From positions 124,001-188,000 of the forward strand of contig CAVONI010000001.1 in NCBI GenBank assembly GCA_963697285.1: a DNA stretch of 64,000 bases. Direction: 5' to 3'. Under the pieces are notes generated by a model. The model saw only the letters and a program-made list of their open reading frames with translations. It made no database searches and was not told the DNA's origin. Each line of letters starts with the position of its first letter. Within the stretch, counting starts at the first letter, position 1. Shown here in pieces: positions 10,194 through 18,825 of this stretch. The position numbers and the translations under genes were made by a program. This DNA comes from JAEUQQ01 sp963697285 (GTDB taxonomy: Bacteria; Acidobacteriota; Vicinamibacteria; Vicinamibacterales; JAFNAJ01).

Positions 10194-10879
10194 GCGTTCA
10201 TCTCGACATAGGTCTGCCGGCGGCGGGCGCTGAGCGTCAGGATCTCGTTCTCCGTCCACCCGTAGGCGCGGGCCAGGACGTGAATCTCGCGCAAAGTGCG
10301 CTCGGCCCACTCGTCGACCTCGCGCCACGCGAACGCCGCAATGTCGAACGGGGTGTCCCACGCGTGCGCGCAGGCCGGGCACGTGAGTGTCAGGCGGACG
10401 TCGGTGGGTTCCGCCGGAAGGAGCGCCGCAGCACGCTCGCGCGTTGCGCCGTCGTCACTCTCGATGCACCGCTCGACCAGGGCCGCCCGGGCGGCGGCCT
10501 CGTCGGCAAGGCCGACGACGGCCATCAGGTCCTCGGTGTTCGGGAGACGGCAGCGGATGCGCCGGCGTCCCAGCCGGACGGTGCGTGCATCACTTCTCCA
10601 GGCACGTTCGCGAGGCTGAACGGTCGCCAACGACAGCTGCATCTCGAGCGGTTCGTCGCAGCGCGGACACCGCGTCACGGCGTCGATGGCGTCGCCGAAC
10701 ATCCTGCCGCGGAACGCAAACAGCACGCGGTCGCGTCGCGGAATGCTCCAGCGCATGGCTTCGCCGAGCGGCCGGCTCGACGCGAGCGCCGCCAGGGCGG
10801 CGGCGCGCACCGGCAGGGGCTCGCCACGGACGGCCTCCCAGCCATCGAGCAGTTGTCGCGCGGGACTCGGACCCATCAC
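10190..10879 (-). CDS. eCIS-associated zinc-knuckle protein (T4 baseplate-chaperone-like)
   Basis: 229-residue protein with two CPxC knuckles, TRCPRCDEPLEM (residues 89-100) and LTCPACAHAWD (near 175), which could together bind one zinc. Between them lies a helical part with LPNTEDLMAVVGLADE. The C-terminus, DEWAERTLREIHVLARAYGWTENEILTLSARRRQTYVEM, looks like the short helical motif seen in phage baseplate chaperone/gp26-like proteins. In many eCIS loci a protein of this design follows the tube gene. Likely an assembly factor rather than a structural part. It starts 7 bases after the tube stop and overlaps the proline-rich gene. Confidence 0.65.
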   Translation of the reverse strand: MMGPSPARQLLDGWEAVRGEPLPVRAAALAALASSRPLGEAMRWSIPRRDRVLFAFRGRMFGDAIDAVTRCPRCDEPLEMQLSLATVQPRERAWRSDARTVRLGRRRIRCRLPNTEDLMAVVGLADEAAARAALVERCIESDDGATRERAAALLPAEPTDVRLTLTCPACAHAWDTPFDIAAFAWREVDEWAERTLREIHVLARAYGWTENEILTLSARRRQTYVEMNA

Positions 10880-10886
10880 GGCCCCG

Positions 10887-11402
10887 CTAGGCGAAGGTCG
10901 GCTCGCTCGGTTCGACCACGCCGGTGTCGCGCTCCCAGCCCTCGTTCTCGAGCTTCAGGCTCTGGATGAGCACGGCATTGGCGTTGGCGTCGAGGTCGGC
11001 CTGTGCCTGGTAGTCAGACACCCAGCAGCGAAACACCTTGTAGGCGATGGCGACCTGTCCGGCCTCGTTGTACAGCTCGATGATGATGTCCTTGCGGAAG
11101 TCCTTCAGCGAGGTCTCGGCGCCAAGTCCCGCGCCGAAACTCCACACCTTGTTCGCCCACTTCTCGAATTCGAGATCGTGCGTCACCCCGCGCTCGAGCG
11201 TGATGGCCTCGAACTCGGTCCGTCCGGGCGACTTGCGCGTGCTGCTGGGATCGCCGCCCTCGCGGTGCTTCACCACCTCGGTTGTGCGCTTGAGCGCGCT
11301 CACCTTCGACATGCCGGCGACGTAGCGTCCGTCCCACTTCACGCGGAACTTGAAGTTCTTGTACGGGTCGAAGCGCGATGGGTTCACGGAGAACTGGGCC
11401 AT
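10887..11402 (-). CDS. eCIS inner tube protein (T4 gp19-like)
   Basis: 171-residue tube protein. The sequence MAQFSVNPSRFDPYKNFKF, then KWDGRYVAGMSKVSALKRTTEVVKHREGGDPS, is the standard signature of T4-gp19-like tube proteins in eCIS and contractile tails. The later TEFEAITLERGVTHD and YKVFRCWVSDYQAQADLDA match the beta-barrel core and the C-terminal strands. Stacked hexamers of this protein form the channel that carries cargo. A strong ribosome binding site (GAGGAGGG) sits just before the ATG. Only one tube gene is present here, whereas Afp/PVC loci carry two. Confidence 0.95.
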   Translation of the reverse strand: MAQFSVNPSRFDPYKNFKFRVKWDGRYVAGMSKVSALKRTTEVVKHREGGDPSSTRKSPGRTEFEAITLERGVTHDLEFEKWANKVWSFGAGLGAETSLKDFRKDIIIELYNEAGQVAIAYKVFRCWVSDYQAQADLDANANAVLIQSLKLENEGWERDTGVVEPSEPTFA

Positions 11403-11414
11403 GGTCCCTCCTCG

Positions 11415-12995
11415 CTAGCTCTGAATCTGCCCGGCGAGCTGCTGCAGCTTGATGATCACGAACTCGGCCGGCTTGAGCGGCGCGAAGCCGACGACGATGT
11501 TGACAATGCCCAGATTGATGTCGTTCTGCGTCGTGGTCTCGGCGTCGCACTTGACCAGATACGCCTCGCGAGGCGTCTTGCCCTGGAATGCACCCTGCCG
11601 AAACAGGTTGTGCATGAACGCGCCCACGTTCAGCCGGATTTGCGACCAGAGCGGTTCGTCGTTGGGCTCGAAGACCACCCACTTCAGCCCGCGGTAGAGG
11701 CTCTCCTCGATGAAGAGCGCGGTGCGACGGACCGGCACGTACTTGTACTCGTCGGCCGCGGCGTCCGCACCGCGAAGCGTGCGCGCACCCCACACGACGG
11801 TGCCGAAGACGGGCAGCGACCGCAGACAATTGATCCCGAGCGGATTGAGGAGTCCGTTCTCGGCATCGGTCATCGTCACCTGCAGGCCGGCGACGCCGTT
11901 CAGGGCGGCGTCGGTGCCGGCGGGTGCCTTCCAGACGCCGCGCTGCGCGTCGGTCCGCGCCATGACGCCCGCGATCATGCCGCTCGCCGGGAAGATCTCG
12001 ATCTGTCCCTCCAGCTTCGAATCCGCCTGCCTGATGCGCGGGAAGAACACTGCGGCGTTCCTCGCCGCGTCCCCGTTCAGGTTCATGCCGGGGACGCCCG
12101 TCTGCGCGCTGCTGACCGCGTTCCAGCCGGCCTTCGCGTCGACGATCAGGAAGGCGCGACGCTTCACGCAGAAGCTCATCGCGTCCGCATACACATCGTC
12201 GGGCACGTCGCCGCCGCGCGCGTCGGGAAGGATGCAGAGCAGGTTGAAGAGGTCGACCTTGTCGAGCGATGCGACGCCACCCTTGTACTCGGTCGCGCCC
12301 ACCGCTGCCGAATCGACGGCTTCGGTCGTCGCGGTGTTCTGCGCCGCCGCCGACTTGGCTGCATCGGTCCACACATCGTTGTCCGTGAGCGTCCCGGTGT
12401 GGGCCGACGGAGCGGTGTCGGACGGCAGTGCCTGGGTCGAGCGAATCAGGACCGATTCGTTCTTCAGGACGCGGTCGATGCGACGCGCGCTCTCCTTGGT
12501 GCTGACATTCAGGAAGGTTTCGATCTGGCCGGTGTTGCCGTCCCGGACGACGACGTCGAAAAGGTCCGCGGCTGCAAGGCCGAGGCGAGCAGCGGCGGCC
12601 GCCAGGTTGGCGTCGGTTCCGGGCTTCTTCTCGATGCGTACGCGGAGCTTCATGCCCCATGCGCCTTCGTTGGCGGCTTCGAGCGCCAGGTTGGTGATGG
12701 CGAACGTCGCCCTGCTGCCTTTTCCGGTAGTCGGCTTGTAGAGTCGGGCAATGACCGCCGTGGCACCTCCGTTGATGAAGAAGTCGCGCACGGCGTATCC
12801 GAGCGTGAAGTCCCGGTGCAGGCCCCCAAAGGTCCTCTCGAAGTCGGCGAAACTGGTGATCGTGGTGGGCTCGGTGGGTCCGCGCACGGCTTTGCCGACG
12901 AACGCCGTGATGGAGGTGGCGACGTTGGCGATGGTTCGCACACCGCTCGGGATTTCGTCGATGTAGACGCCCGGAAAGCTGACGGACACAGGCAT
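11415..12995 (-). CDS. eCIS tail sheath protein
   Basis: 526-residue contractile sheath protein. It begins MPVSVSFPGVYIDEIPSG, followed by VRTIANVATSITAFVGKAVRGP, the classic sheath N-terminus. The C-terminal domain contains FEPNDEPLWSQIRLNVGAF and LFRQGAFQGKTPREAYLVKCD, diagnostic of the conserved C-terminal sheath domain that slides on contraction. A perfect Shine-Dalgarno (AGGAGGG) lies 8 bases before this ATG, which decides the start over a frame extending 77 codons further upstream. It is the first gene of the operon; the sheath-tube gap is 12 bases. A central region (residues ~200-330) is variable, as usual. Confidence 0.95.
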   Translation of the reverse strand: MPVSVSFPGVYIDEIPSGVRTIANVATSITAFVGKAVRGPTEPTTITSFADFERTFGGLHRDFTLGYAVRDFFINGGATAVIARLYKPTTGKGSRATFAITNLALEAANEGAWGMKLRVRIEKKPGTDANLAAAAARLGLAAADLFDVVVRDGNTGQIETFLNVSTKESARRIDRVLKNESVLIRSTQALPSDTAPSAHTGTLTDNDVWTDAAKSAAAQNTATTEAVDSAAVGATEYKGGVASLDKVDLFNLLCILPDARGGDVPDDVYADAMSFCVKRRAFLIVDAKAGWNAVSSAQTGVPGMNLNGDAARNAAVFFPRIRQADSKLEGQIEIFPASGMIAGVMARTDAQRGVWKAPAGTDAALNGVAGLQVTMTDAENGLLNPLGINCLRSLPVFGTVVWGARTLRGADAAADEYKYVPVRRTALFIEESLYRGLKWVVFEPNDEPLWSQIRLNVGAFMHNLFRQGAFQGKTPREAYLVKCDAETTTQNDINLGIVNIVVGFAPLKPAEFVIIKLQQLAGQIQS

Positions 12996-13224
12996 GGCGC
13001 GTTCCCTCCTGAACTCGGAGTTCGTCGACGTGCACGCAGTCGTAGCCGCGAAAATTGAGAGAACAAAAGAATACACGAAACGGCGACGTTTGCCCGCCCG
13101 CGATACCGTGATTGTCATCGGCTGACCTTCCTGCAGCGCCGCAATCACCAAGGGCTCGACAGTAGGCCCTACCGGAACCCTCGCCAGCTCACCCCCGAGT
13201 CCGTGATAATGTTCGCGCTTTCCC

Positions 13225-13992
13225 ATGGCTGCCGTTCACGAAGCTCGGGCCGATGTGCCACGCGCCGGCGCGCACGCCGCCTGGGTGCGCGTGGCGCACT
13301 GGATCGTCGCCGCCAGCGTGTTCACGCTCGTTTTCTCGGGCGTCGAAATCCTGATGGTGCACCCGCGCCTCTACTGGGGCGAGGTGGGCAACGATCTCAC
13401 GCCGGCGCTGCTGGAACTGCCGATCAGCCGCAACCACCAGCACGGCGGGTGGACACCGCCGCAGTCGTTTTCCCCGAGTGGCGCGGGGCCCATCAGCGCA
13501 AGCCGCACGTTCGACATCTTCAACCAGAACGGCTGGGGCCGCAGCCTGCACTTCCTCGCGGCGTGGTGCCTGGTGGTGCCAGGCGTGCTCTATCTGCTGG
13601 CCGGCCTCACTGGCGGGCACTTCCGCGCGCACGTCTGGCCGCGGCGCGACGAGTTGACGTCGAGGCGCCTGCGCGCCGACGTCGGGGATCACCTGCGGCT
13701 CCGGCTCGCGCCAGCCACCGGCGGACCAGACTACGGGAGCCTGCAGAAGCTGGCGTACACGGCGGTGGTGTTCGTGTTCGCTCCTCTCGTTGCGCTCACG
13801 GGGCTGACGATGTCACCGGCGGTCACGGCGTCGTTCCCATTCCTCCTGGCGCTCTTCGGCGGGTACCAGACGGCGCGGACCATCCACTTCGTCCTCTTCG
13901 TGACGCTCGCCCTCTTCGTGCTCGTTCATATTGCGATGATCGCCTTGACCGGCTTCAGGCGACACATGCGGTCGATGACCCTGGGACGCTGA
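13225..13992 (+). CDS. cytochrome b561-type membrane subunit
   Basis: 255-residue integral membrane protein with about four to five transmembrane helices (residues ~23-43, 108-128, 176-194, 203-220 and 227-247). Candidate heme-ligating histidines occur in helix 1 (VRVAHWIVAAS), in GRSLHFLAAW, and in the last two helices (ARTIHFVLF, LVHIAMIAL). This is the pattern of the cytochrome b561/formate-dehydrogenase-gamma family. The next gene, two bases downstream, encodes a sulfite-oxidase-family molybdoprotein. The pair therefore resembles a MsrPQ/YedYZ-like arrangement in which the membrane cytochrome passes quinol electrons to, or receives them from, a periplasmic molybdenum enzyme. The partner reaction is unknown. 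Confidence 0.85.
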   Translation: MAAVHEARADVPRAGAHAAWVRVAHWIVAASVFTLVFSGVEILMVHPRLYWGEVGNDLTPALLELPISRNHQHGGWTPPQSFSPSGAGPISASRTFDIFNQNGWGRSLHFLAAWCLVVPGVLYLLAGLTGGHFRAHVWPRRDELTSRRLRADVGDHLRLRLAPATGGPDYGSLQKLAYTAVVFVFAPLVALTGLTMSPAVTASFPFLLALFGGYQTARTIHFVLFVTLALFVLVHIAMIALTGFRRHMRSMTLGR

Positions 13993-13993
13993 G

Positions 13994-14755
13994 ATGAAGA
14001 CGACCTCCCGGCTGATCACGCGGCGGCGCGCCCTGGTGCTCGGCGCGACCGGTCTCGGCGGGCTGGCGCTGACGCGCGTGCCAGGCGACCTGCCGCCGAC
14101 CTACGGCAACGTTTTGCGGATGGGCGACAACCTCACCTATGCCGCACACCGCGCGGTGCTCGCACCGGGGCAGCCGCTGGTCAAGGAGTACGGACGCGAC
14201 GCGCTTACGCCGTTCCCGGCGGTGGGCACCGTCGATCCGGGTCGTAAAGAGTCGCCGATGGGCGCCGAGTATCGCGGCCTGCAACCCAACGGCTTTGCCG
14301 GATTCCGTCTGCAGGTCGAGGGCCACGTGGCCCGTCCGCAGGCTCTCTCGCTCGCCGACCTGAAGGCGCTGCCGTCGCGGACCCAGATCACCCGGCACAC
14401 GTGCGAGGAGGGCTGGACAGCGATCGGCGAATGGACGGGCGTGCCGCTCGCCACGGTGCTCGACGTCGCGGGCATCCTGCCCACCGCGCGCTTCGTGGTG
14501 TTCCACGCCTACGACGAATTCGTGAACAGCCTCGACATGCTCGACGCGCTGCATCCGCAGACGCTGCTCGCCTACGGCATGAACGGCATCGACTTGCCCG
14601 TCGCCCACGGGGCGCCGCTCCGCCTGCGGGCCGAACGGCACGTCGGCTACAAGAGCCTGAAGTTCGTTCGCCGCATCGTCGTCACCGATGTTTTCGATGA
14701 CGGTGGCGCCAATGGCGACATCCAGAATGGCTGGGCCTGGTACACGGGCATCTGA
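13994..14755 (+). CDS. Tat-exported sulfite-oxidase-family molybdopterin oxidoreductase
   Basis: 253-residue protein of the oxidoreductase molybdopterin-binding (SUOX/MsrP) fold. A Tat-type leader is visible (LITRRRALVLGATGLGGLAL). C137 in TRHTCEEGW is the expected cysteine ligand of molybdenum, and HVGYKSLKFV near the C-terminus is the conserved cofactor-contacting Lys/Tyr region. FHAYDEFVNSLDM corresponds to the family's substrate pocket loop. It probably acts in the periplasm with the cytochrome b subunit just upstream. The substrate is not predictable: MsrP homologues repair methionine sulfoxide, other relatives oxidise sulfite. The ORF ends ENGWAWYTGI-like, with no C-terminal dimerisation domain, as in MsrP. 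Confidence 0.88.
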   Translation: MKTTSRLITRRRALVLGATGLGGLALTRVPGDLPPTYGNVLRMGDNLTYAAHRAVLAPGQPLVKEYGRDALTPFPAVGTVDPGRKESPMGAEYRGLQPNGFAGFRLQVEGHVARPQALSLADLKALPSRTQITRHTCEEGWTAIGEWTGVPLATVLDVAGILPTARFVVFHAYDEFVNSLDMLDALHPQTLLAYGMNGIDLPVAHGAPLRLRAERHVGYKSLKFVRRIVVTDVFDDGGANGDIQNGWAWYTGI

Positions 14756-14891
14756 CCAGGGCCAACATTCGCGCGGCCTCGGCTTGTCGGCCGCCGGGGT
14801 GAACCGTGCGCAGCATGGCGCGCGGCCGCCGACCTGATTCGTGGTCACCAGGCAACCTGCCGAATAGGTGAAACGCTTCAGGCGGCGTGGG

Positions 14892-15284
14892 CTACGGCAT
14901 CAACCGCGCCCACTGCGTCGTGTCGGTGTACTGCTGGAACATCACCGCCTTGCCCTCGTGAAAGCGGTACACGTGGCAGAACGGCGCGTCGAGCACCGCG
15001 CCGCCGGCCTTCGCCGTGCCGCCGTAGCGACCGAGCACCACGACGTGGTCGCCGCCGTCGATGAACGTCGACGGTACCGCGGTGAAGTTGTCGATGGCCG
15101 CGAGCAGCCGCCCGAACACCCCTTCGCCCACGGCCTGGGGGCCGACGTACGGGTTGCGATCGGCCAGGGGGTTGCCCTCGGCTTCGTTCCAGCTGATGGC
15201 TGGATCCATGGCCCCGAACAGCACGGACGGATCGTTACGCCCGAACGCCGCGTACGCCGCTTTGATGGTCTCGAACGCAGACAT
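14892..15284 (-). CDS. SnoaL/NTF2-like protein
   Basis: 130-residue single-domain protein with an NTF2-like cone fold. It has the helical start MSAFETIKAAYAAFGRND, MDPAISWNEAEGNPLADRN, then the strand series FTAVPSTFIDGGDHVVVLGRYGG and FCHVYRFHEGKAVMFQQYTDT. This arrangement is typical of SnoaL-like/ketosteroid-isomerase-related proteins of unknown substrate. A GGGAGG ribosome binding site precedes the ATG complementary to 15282-15284. It looks monocistronic, with 134 bases before the next minus-strand gene. No function can be assigned beyond the fold. Confidence 0.85.
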   Translation of the reverse strand: MSAFETIKAAYAAFGRNDPSVLFGAMDPAISWNEAEGNPLADRNPYVGPQAVGEGVFGRLLAAIDNFTAVPSTFIDGGDHVVVLGRYGGTAKAGGAVLDAPFCHVYRFHEGKAVMFQQYTDTTQWARLMP

Positions 15285-15418
15285 GGTGCTGCCTCCCGGT
15301 GAAATTGACTGCCCAGTGAAGTGGCAAATCTTAGCGGAGACCGGGGGCCGCGTCCATCGAGACGGCGGAGTCGTCTTCGATTCCCGACGTGCTGCCCAGC
15401 GAGGAGCGCTGCCGCCGA

Positions 15419-16081
15419 TCACGCGAGTGGTGCCACGCTCGCCGAGACGGCACCGACGGCTGCGGCGTTCGTGGGCGCACGCAGCGCACGCCGCACCTCC
15501 GCGGCATCGTTGGCCAGATCTGCCAGGGGCACGGCCAGCGCCATGCAGGTCCAAATCACCGCCTGCACCATCTCGACCGACTCGATGCCGGTGACCCCGA
15601 GGACGAAGCGGTTGGCGAAGAAGACGAGGCCCACCGCGTAACTCCGCGCCATCCACTGACGGTGTGCGGAAAGCCGCCGGCGAACCGCGAAGAACAGGGC
15701 CACGGCGGTCGTGAACACCTGGAGCACCGCGAGGACGACAGCCAGCACCGTGAAGGAGCGCGGCCACCCGTGAAGCGTCTCGGCGTTGTACTGCATGACG
15801 GCGCCGAGCGGCGCCAGCACCATCATCCCAATCACGTAAACGTATCCCAGCGTGCGATGCAGGCGCGGTGAATAGGTCCGCAGCCGATCCGAGAACTGGA
15901 AGGGCGCCACGAGCATCGCCGCGGCTCCCGCCAGTCCGTGGCCGACGATCGTCCAGCCGTACTTGCCGAAGTGCAGCCACTGCGGATTGGCCGGTTCGAT
16001 GAGGAACCGTTCTACGCGCACGAGGACGTAGAGGCTCACGGCCATGATCACGATGAACAGGAAGGACTTCGGCTTGAGCAT
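15419..16081 (-). CDS. DUF2306 family membrane protein
   Basis: 220-residue membrane protein with six to seven predicted helices. The motifs YSPRLHRTLGYVYVIGM and HRQWMARSYAVGLVFFANR are the histidine-bearing signatures of the DUF2306 family, whose role is unknown. I chose the ATG at 16079-16081 (MLKPKSFLFIVIMAVSLYVL) because it opens directly into the first membrane helix; an ORF start 16 codons upstream adds a soluble tail without a recognisable ribosome binding site. The C-terminus is Ala/Val-rich and hydrophilic. Confidence 0.8.
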   Translation of the reverse strand: MLKPKSFLFIVIMAVSLYVLVRVERFLIEPANPQWLHFGKYGWTIVGHGLAGAAAMLVAPFQFSDRLRTYSPRLHRTLGYVYVIGMMVLAPLGAVMQYNAETLHGWPRSFTVLAVVLAVLQVFTTAVALFFAVRRRLSAHRQWMARSYAVGLVFFANRFVLGVTGIESVEMVQAVIWTCMALAVPLADLANDAAEVRRALRAPTNAAAVGAVSASVAPLA

Positions 16082-16241
16082 AGCAGGCTCCGCACACGAG
16101 GCCGCGCGATGTGCGGCGGAGACTACCACAGCACAGCCGTGTGACGCGCCTCGAGCCAGCTCGTGCGGGTTGGTGACCGCTCACTCCTTCTGCGGCGCGA
16201 GGCGATGCGCGCCCCCTCAGATCATGCGCGTGCCCAGCCGA

Positions 16242-17108
16242 CTACGGCGTTGTCCCGTCCCCCAGCGGACCGCCGTCCACTGCCCCCCGCCGGGCCACGC
16301 GTGCCTGCAACAGCAGGAACGACATCGTCGTCACGACGCCTGCGAGCATCACGAAGAACTCGACGCCGGGGCCGCGCACGCCGGGCGTCGAGAGCAACAG
16401 GGCGACGACGAGCGGCGCAACGAACTGGTTCACGAAGAGTACGGCGAAGACGACGCGGTTCGACCAGCTCGCGCCGAGAAAGCCCCACAGGAAGAGCCTG
16501 GGGTTCGAGATGATGGCGGCCGTTGCGTAGAGGCCGAGGAAGCACATTTCGAGCAGCGAGATGCCGACGCGCGGGTCAGCGTGGATGCTCAGGTACGTTG
16601 GGTTCCCGAGGAGGTACCCGAGGAGGCTCAGGCCGCCGGGCACGAGTGCGAGGTGGATGAGCAGGTCGTCCATGATGAACGCCGACCGCGGCGTCTCGCG
16701 CAGGGTGATCACGAGGTCGTACGAGCAGAAGAGCACGAGCCCGAGGGATGTCATCGCCGAGGTCAGGACGATGTCGGGGAAGGTCGCCCAGAGCTCGCGC
16801 GGCGTCGTGGCGAGCATGACCAGCGACGACACGTTGCCACCGAGCACGAGGCCGGTCATGGCCAGGCTCATGGGCAGGTTCCACGTGTCGAGGTGGAGCC
16901 GCGCCTGCCTGACGGCCGTCATGATGAAGATCGACAGCGCGGTGAACGGCGACATGACTGGCGCCGTTGCCGAGTAGAGAACCGGGCGGCCAACGAGCCA
17001 CGCCAGCATCACGGCGACGCTCCCGATGACCAGGACAAGGTCGATGGCGGTCGTCAGCCGGCGCTGCGCATCACCGAGAGGAACGTAGACGTCGTCTGCG
17101 TGTGCCAT
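16242..17108 (-). CDS. multi-pass membrane protein, unknown family
   Basis: 288-residue protein with about eight hydrophobic segments (for example TTAIDLVLVIGSVAVMLAWL, DIVLTSAMTSLGLVLFCSYD, GISLLEMCFLGLYATAAIIS, NQFVAPLVVALLLS). I do not recognise the family. The even spacing of helices and the charged loops (ITLRETPRSAFIMDD) could fit a membrane-embedded sensory domain, but no attached signalling domain is present. The start at 17106-17108 is the first ATG that leads into the first helix; the reading frame extends much further upstream with shadow-like composition. It is probably expressed alone. Confidence 0.6.
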   Translation of the reverse strand: MAHADDVYVPLGDAQRRLTTAIDLVLVIGSVAVMLAWLVGRPVLYSATAPVMSPFTALSIFIMTAVRQARLHLDTWNLPMSLAMTGLVLGGNVSSLVMLATTPRELWATFPDIVLTSAMTSLGLVLFCSYDLVITLRETPRSAFIMDDLLIHLALVPGGLSLLGYLLGNPTYLSIHADPRVGISLLEMCFLGLYATAAIISNPRLFLWGFLGASWSNRVVFAVLFVNQFVAPLVVALLLSTPGVRGPGVEFFVMLAGVVTTMSFLLLQARVARRGAVDGGPLGDGTTP

Positions 17109-17199
17109 GTGCGGACCTCCGTGCCTCGTCGCCCTTCGGGGACGTGGCGCTCGTTTCCTGGACGGGCGACATCTTAGCCGCAACTCGCGTCGCGTGTAC

Positions 17200-17251
17200 C
17201 CGCAGGCGTGATCGCGTAGGGGCCACCGCAGGCGTGATCGCGCAGGGGCCG
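17200..17251. repeat. 26-bp tandem direct repeat, two copies
   Basis: Two adjacent copies of a 26-base unit beginning CCGCAGGCGTGATCGCG, at 17200-17225 and 17226-17251, differing at two positions. They lie 60-110 bases upstream of the M20 peptidase start, in a short intergenic region between divergent genes. They may be a regulatory duplication or simple slippage. Confidence 0.8.
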
Positions 17252-17310
17252 CACCCCAGTGCGGCCCGAGCCCGGGCATCGCCGGCGCGACGCGCGTGTA
17301 ACATGTGCGC

Positions 17311-18723
17311 ATGGTTCGACGCCTTGCGCTCGTGTCGCTCATCGCCCTCACGTTGACCTCGCAGCCGCGTGCCCAGCAATCCGGCCCGGGCACACCGGCT
17401 TTCGAGGCCGAAACGCTCAAGCATTTCCAGGCGCTGCTCCAGCGCGACACCAGCAGCCCGCCGGGCAACGAGATCCGCGCCGTCGAGTACCTGAAGCAGG
17501 TGCTCGACGCGGAACGCATCCCCTACCAGGTCTTTGCGAAGGATCCGCAGCGTCCCAACCTCGTCGTCCGGATCAAGGGCAGCGGCAAGAAGCGGCCCGT
17601 GCTCGTCATGGGCCACACCGACGTCGTCACCGTCGACCCGAAGAAGTGGACGTTCCCGCCGTTCGCCGGAACGATCGATGGCGGGTATGTGTACGGCCGC
17701 GGCACGGTCGACGACAAGGACAACCTCGTCGCCGGCCTGATGCTCGTCCTGCACCTGGCGCGCACGAAGACGCCGCTCGACCGTGACGTGATCCTGCTGG
17801 CCGAATCCGGCGAGGAGGGGGCACCCGACGTCGGCGCGCAGTTCATGGCCGACCACCACTTCGACGCCATCGACTCGGAGTTCTGCCTCGCCGAGGGCGG
17901 CGGTGTCGTGCGAACCGGCGGACGAGTGCGCCAGGCCAACATCGGCACCACAGAGAAGGAGCCGCGGTTCGTCGAACTCGTCGTGACGGGGCCTGCCGGT
18001 CACGGGTCGGTGCCGAACCAGAACAGCGCCGTGCTGGGCGTCGCTGCCGCCATTGGCCGCATCGGCGCATGGACGCCGCCCCTCCGGCTCAACGAGACGA
18101 CGGCGTCGTACTTCAGGAAGCTCTCGACGATCGTCGAGCCCGACGTGGCGAAGAAATACCGCGACCTGCTGAATCCCGACCCGACGGTGCACAAGCCGGT
18201 CGAAGACTGGATGCTCGCCAACGAACCGGCGCACTGGTCGATGACGCACACGTCGCTCGTTCCCACGATCCTCAGCGCCGGGTTCCGGTACAACGTGATC
18301 CCGTCCGAGGCGAAGGCCACGATCGACGTGCGGCTCCACCCCGACGAGGATCAGGAGGCGTTCCTCGACATGGTCCGCAAGGTGGTCAACGACCCGAGGG
18401 TCGAGGTGCGCTGGGGGCGTGATCGCTATCGGCCGGCTGGCGGATCACGTCTCAACACCGAAGCGTTCTCGGTCATCGAGCGGATGGTCACGAAGCACTA
18501 CGACACGGTGACGCTGCCGACGATGGGCACGGGCGCGACCGACATGTCGAACATCCGCGCCAAGGGTCCGCAGTGCTACGGGATTGGCCCGGCGACCGAC
18601 ACCGAGGACGGCCAGAAGGGCTTCGGGGCGCACAGCGACCAGGAGCGGATTCTCGTCGCGGAGTTGCACCGCTTCGTGCGCTTCCAGTACGACGTCGTGA
18701 TGGAGATGGCGAGGGCGCGGTAG
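17311..18723 (+). CDS. exported M20-family metallopeptidase
   Basis: 470-residue M20 (ArgE/DapE/carboxypeptidase G2 type) peptidase with an N-terminal secretion signal (MVRRLALVSLIALTLTSQPRAQ). Di-metal site residues are visible in order: VLVMGHTDVV (His, then Asp), GRGTVDDKDN (bridging Asp), ESGEEG (catalytic Glu-Glu), the segment CLAEGGG (metal Glu/Asp position), and a C-terminal FGAHSDQERI His. A lid/dimerisation domain lies in the middle (PAGHGSVPNQNSAV). The ATG at 17311 starts the signal peptide directly; a GTG two codons upstream is also possible. It probably hydrolyses peptides or N-acyl amino acids in the periplasm; substrate unknown. Confidence 0.9.
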   Translation: MVRRLALVSLIALTLTSQPRAQQSGPGTPAFEAETLKHFQALLQRDTSSPPGNEIRAVEYLKQVLDAERIPYQVFAKDPQRPNLVVRIKGSGKKRPVLVMGHTDVVTVDPKKWTFPPFAGTIDGGYVYGRGTVDDKDNLVAGLMLVLHLARTKTPLDRDVILLAESGEEGAPDVGAQFMADHHFDAIDSEFCLAEGGGVVRTGGRVRQANIGTTEKEPRFVELVVTGPAGHGSVPNQNSAVLGVAAAIGRIGAWTPPLRLNETTASYFRKLSTIVEPDVAKKYRDLLNPDPTVHKPVEDWMLANEPAHWSMTHTSLVPTILSAGFRYNVIPSEAKATIDVRLHPDEDQEAFLDMVRKVVNDPRVEVRWGRDRYRPAGGSRLNTEAFSVIERMVTKHYDTVTLPTMGTGATDMSNIRAKGPQCYGIGPATDTEDGQKGFGAHSDQERILVAELHRFVRFQYDVVMEMARAR

Positions 18724-18736
18724 GGAGCGGGGGATT

Positions 18737-18825
18737 TGTCTACTGGCGCGGTGGGTCGGGCATTGACGTCGCTCTACGCGCCGCTGCTGACCGACGACTT
18801 CAGAGGATTCTTGAGATTGCTCAGG
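18737..18825 (+). pseudogene. 5' remnant of a DUF6036-type nucleotidyltransferase gene
   Basis: This stretch is a decayed copy of two separate pieces of the nucleotidyltransferase locus 1.1 kb downstream. Bases 18739-18774 match the promoter block 19806-19842 (shared TACTGGCGCGGTGGGTC core), and bases 18775-18825 match the first coding block 19978-20025 (GACTTCAGAG then TTCTTGAGATTGCTCA). The ~130 bases between those blocks in the intact locus are absent. Similarity stops exactly at the PIN toxin stop codon (18821-18823). No open product remains. It may reflect a deletion, or the absence of a leader insertion in the older copy. Confidence 0.8.

Noticed and set aside
10686..13058. A 790-codon plus-strand frame opposite tube and sheath
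   Set aside because: Same shadow composition; tube and sheath on the minus strand are certain.
12996..13226. N-terminal extension of the sheath reading frame by 77 codons
   Set aside because: It lacks sheath similarity, and a perfect Shine-Dalgarno lies directly before the internal ATG at 12995.
17071..18339. A 422-codon minus-strand frame opposite the M20 peptidase
   Set aside because: It overlaps the intact peptidase and contains no domain signature.
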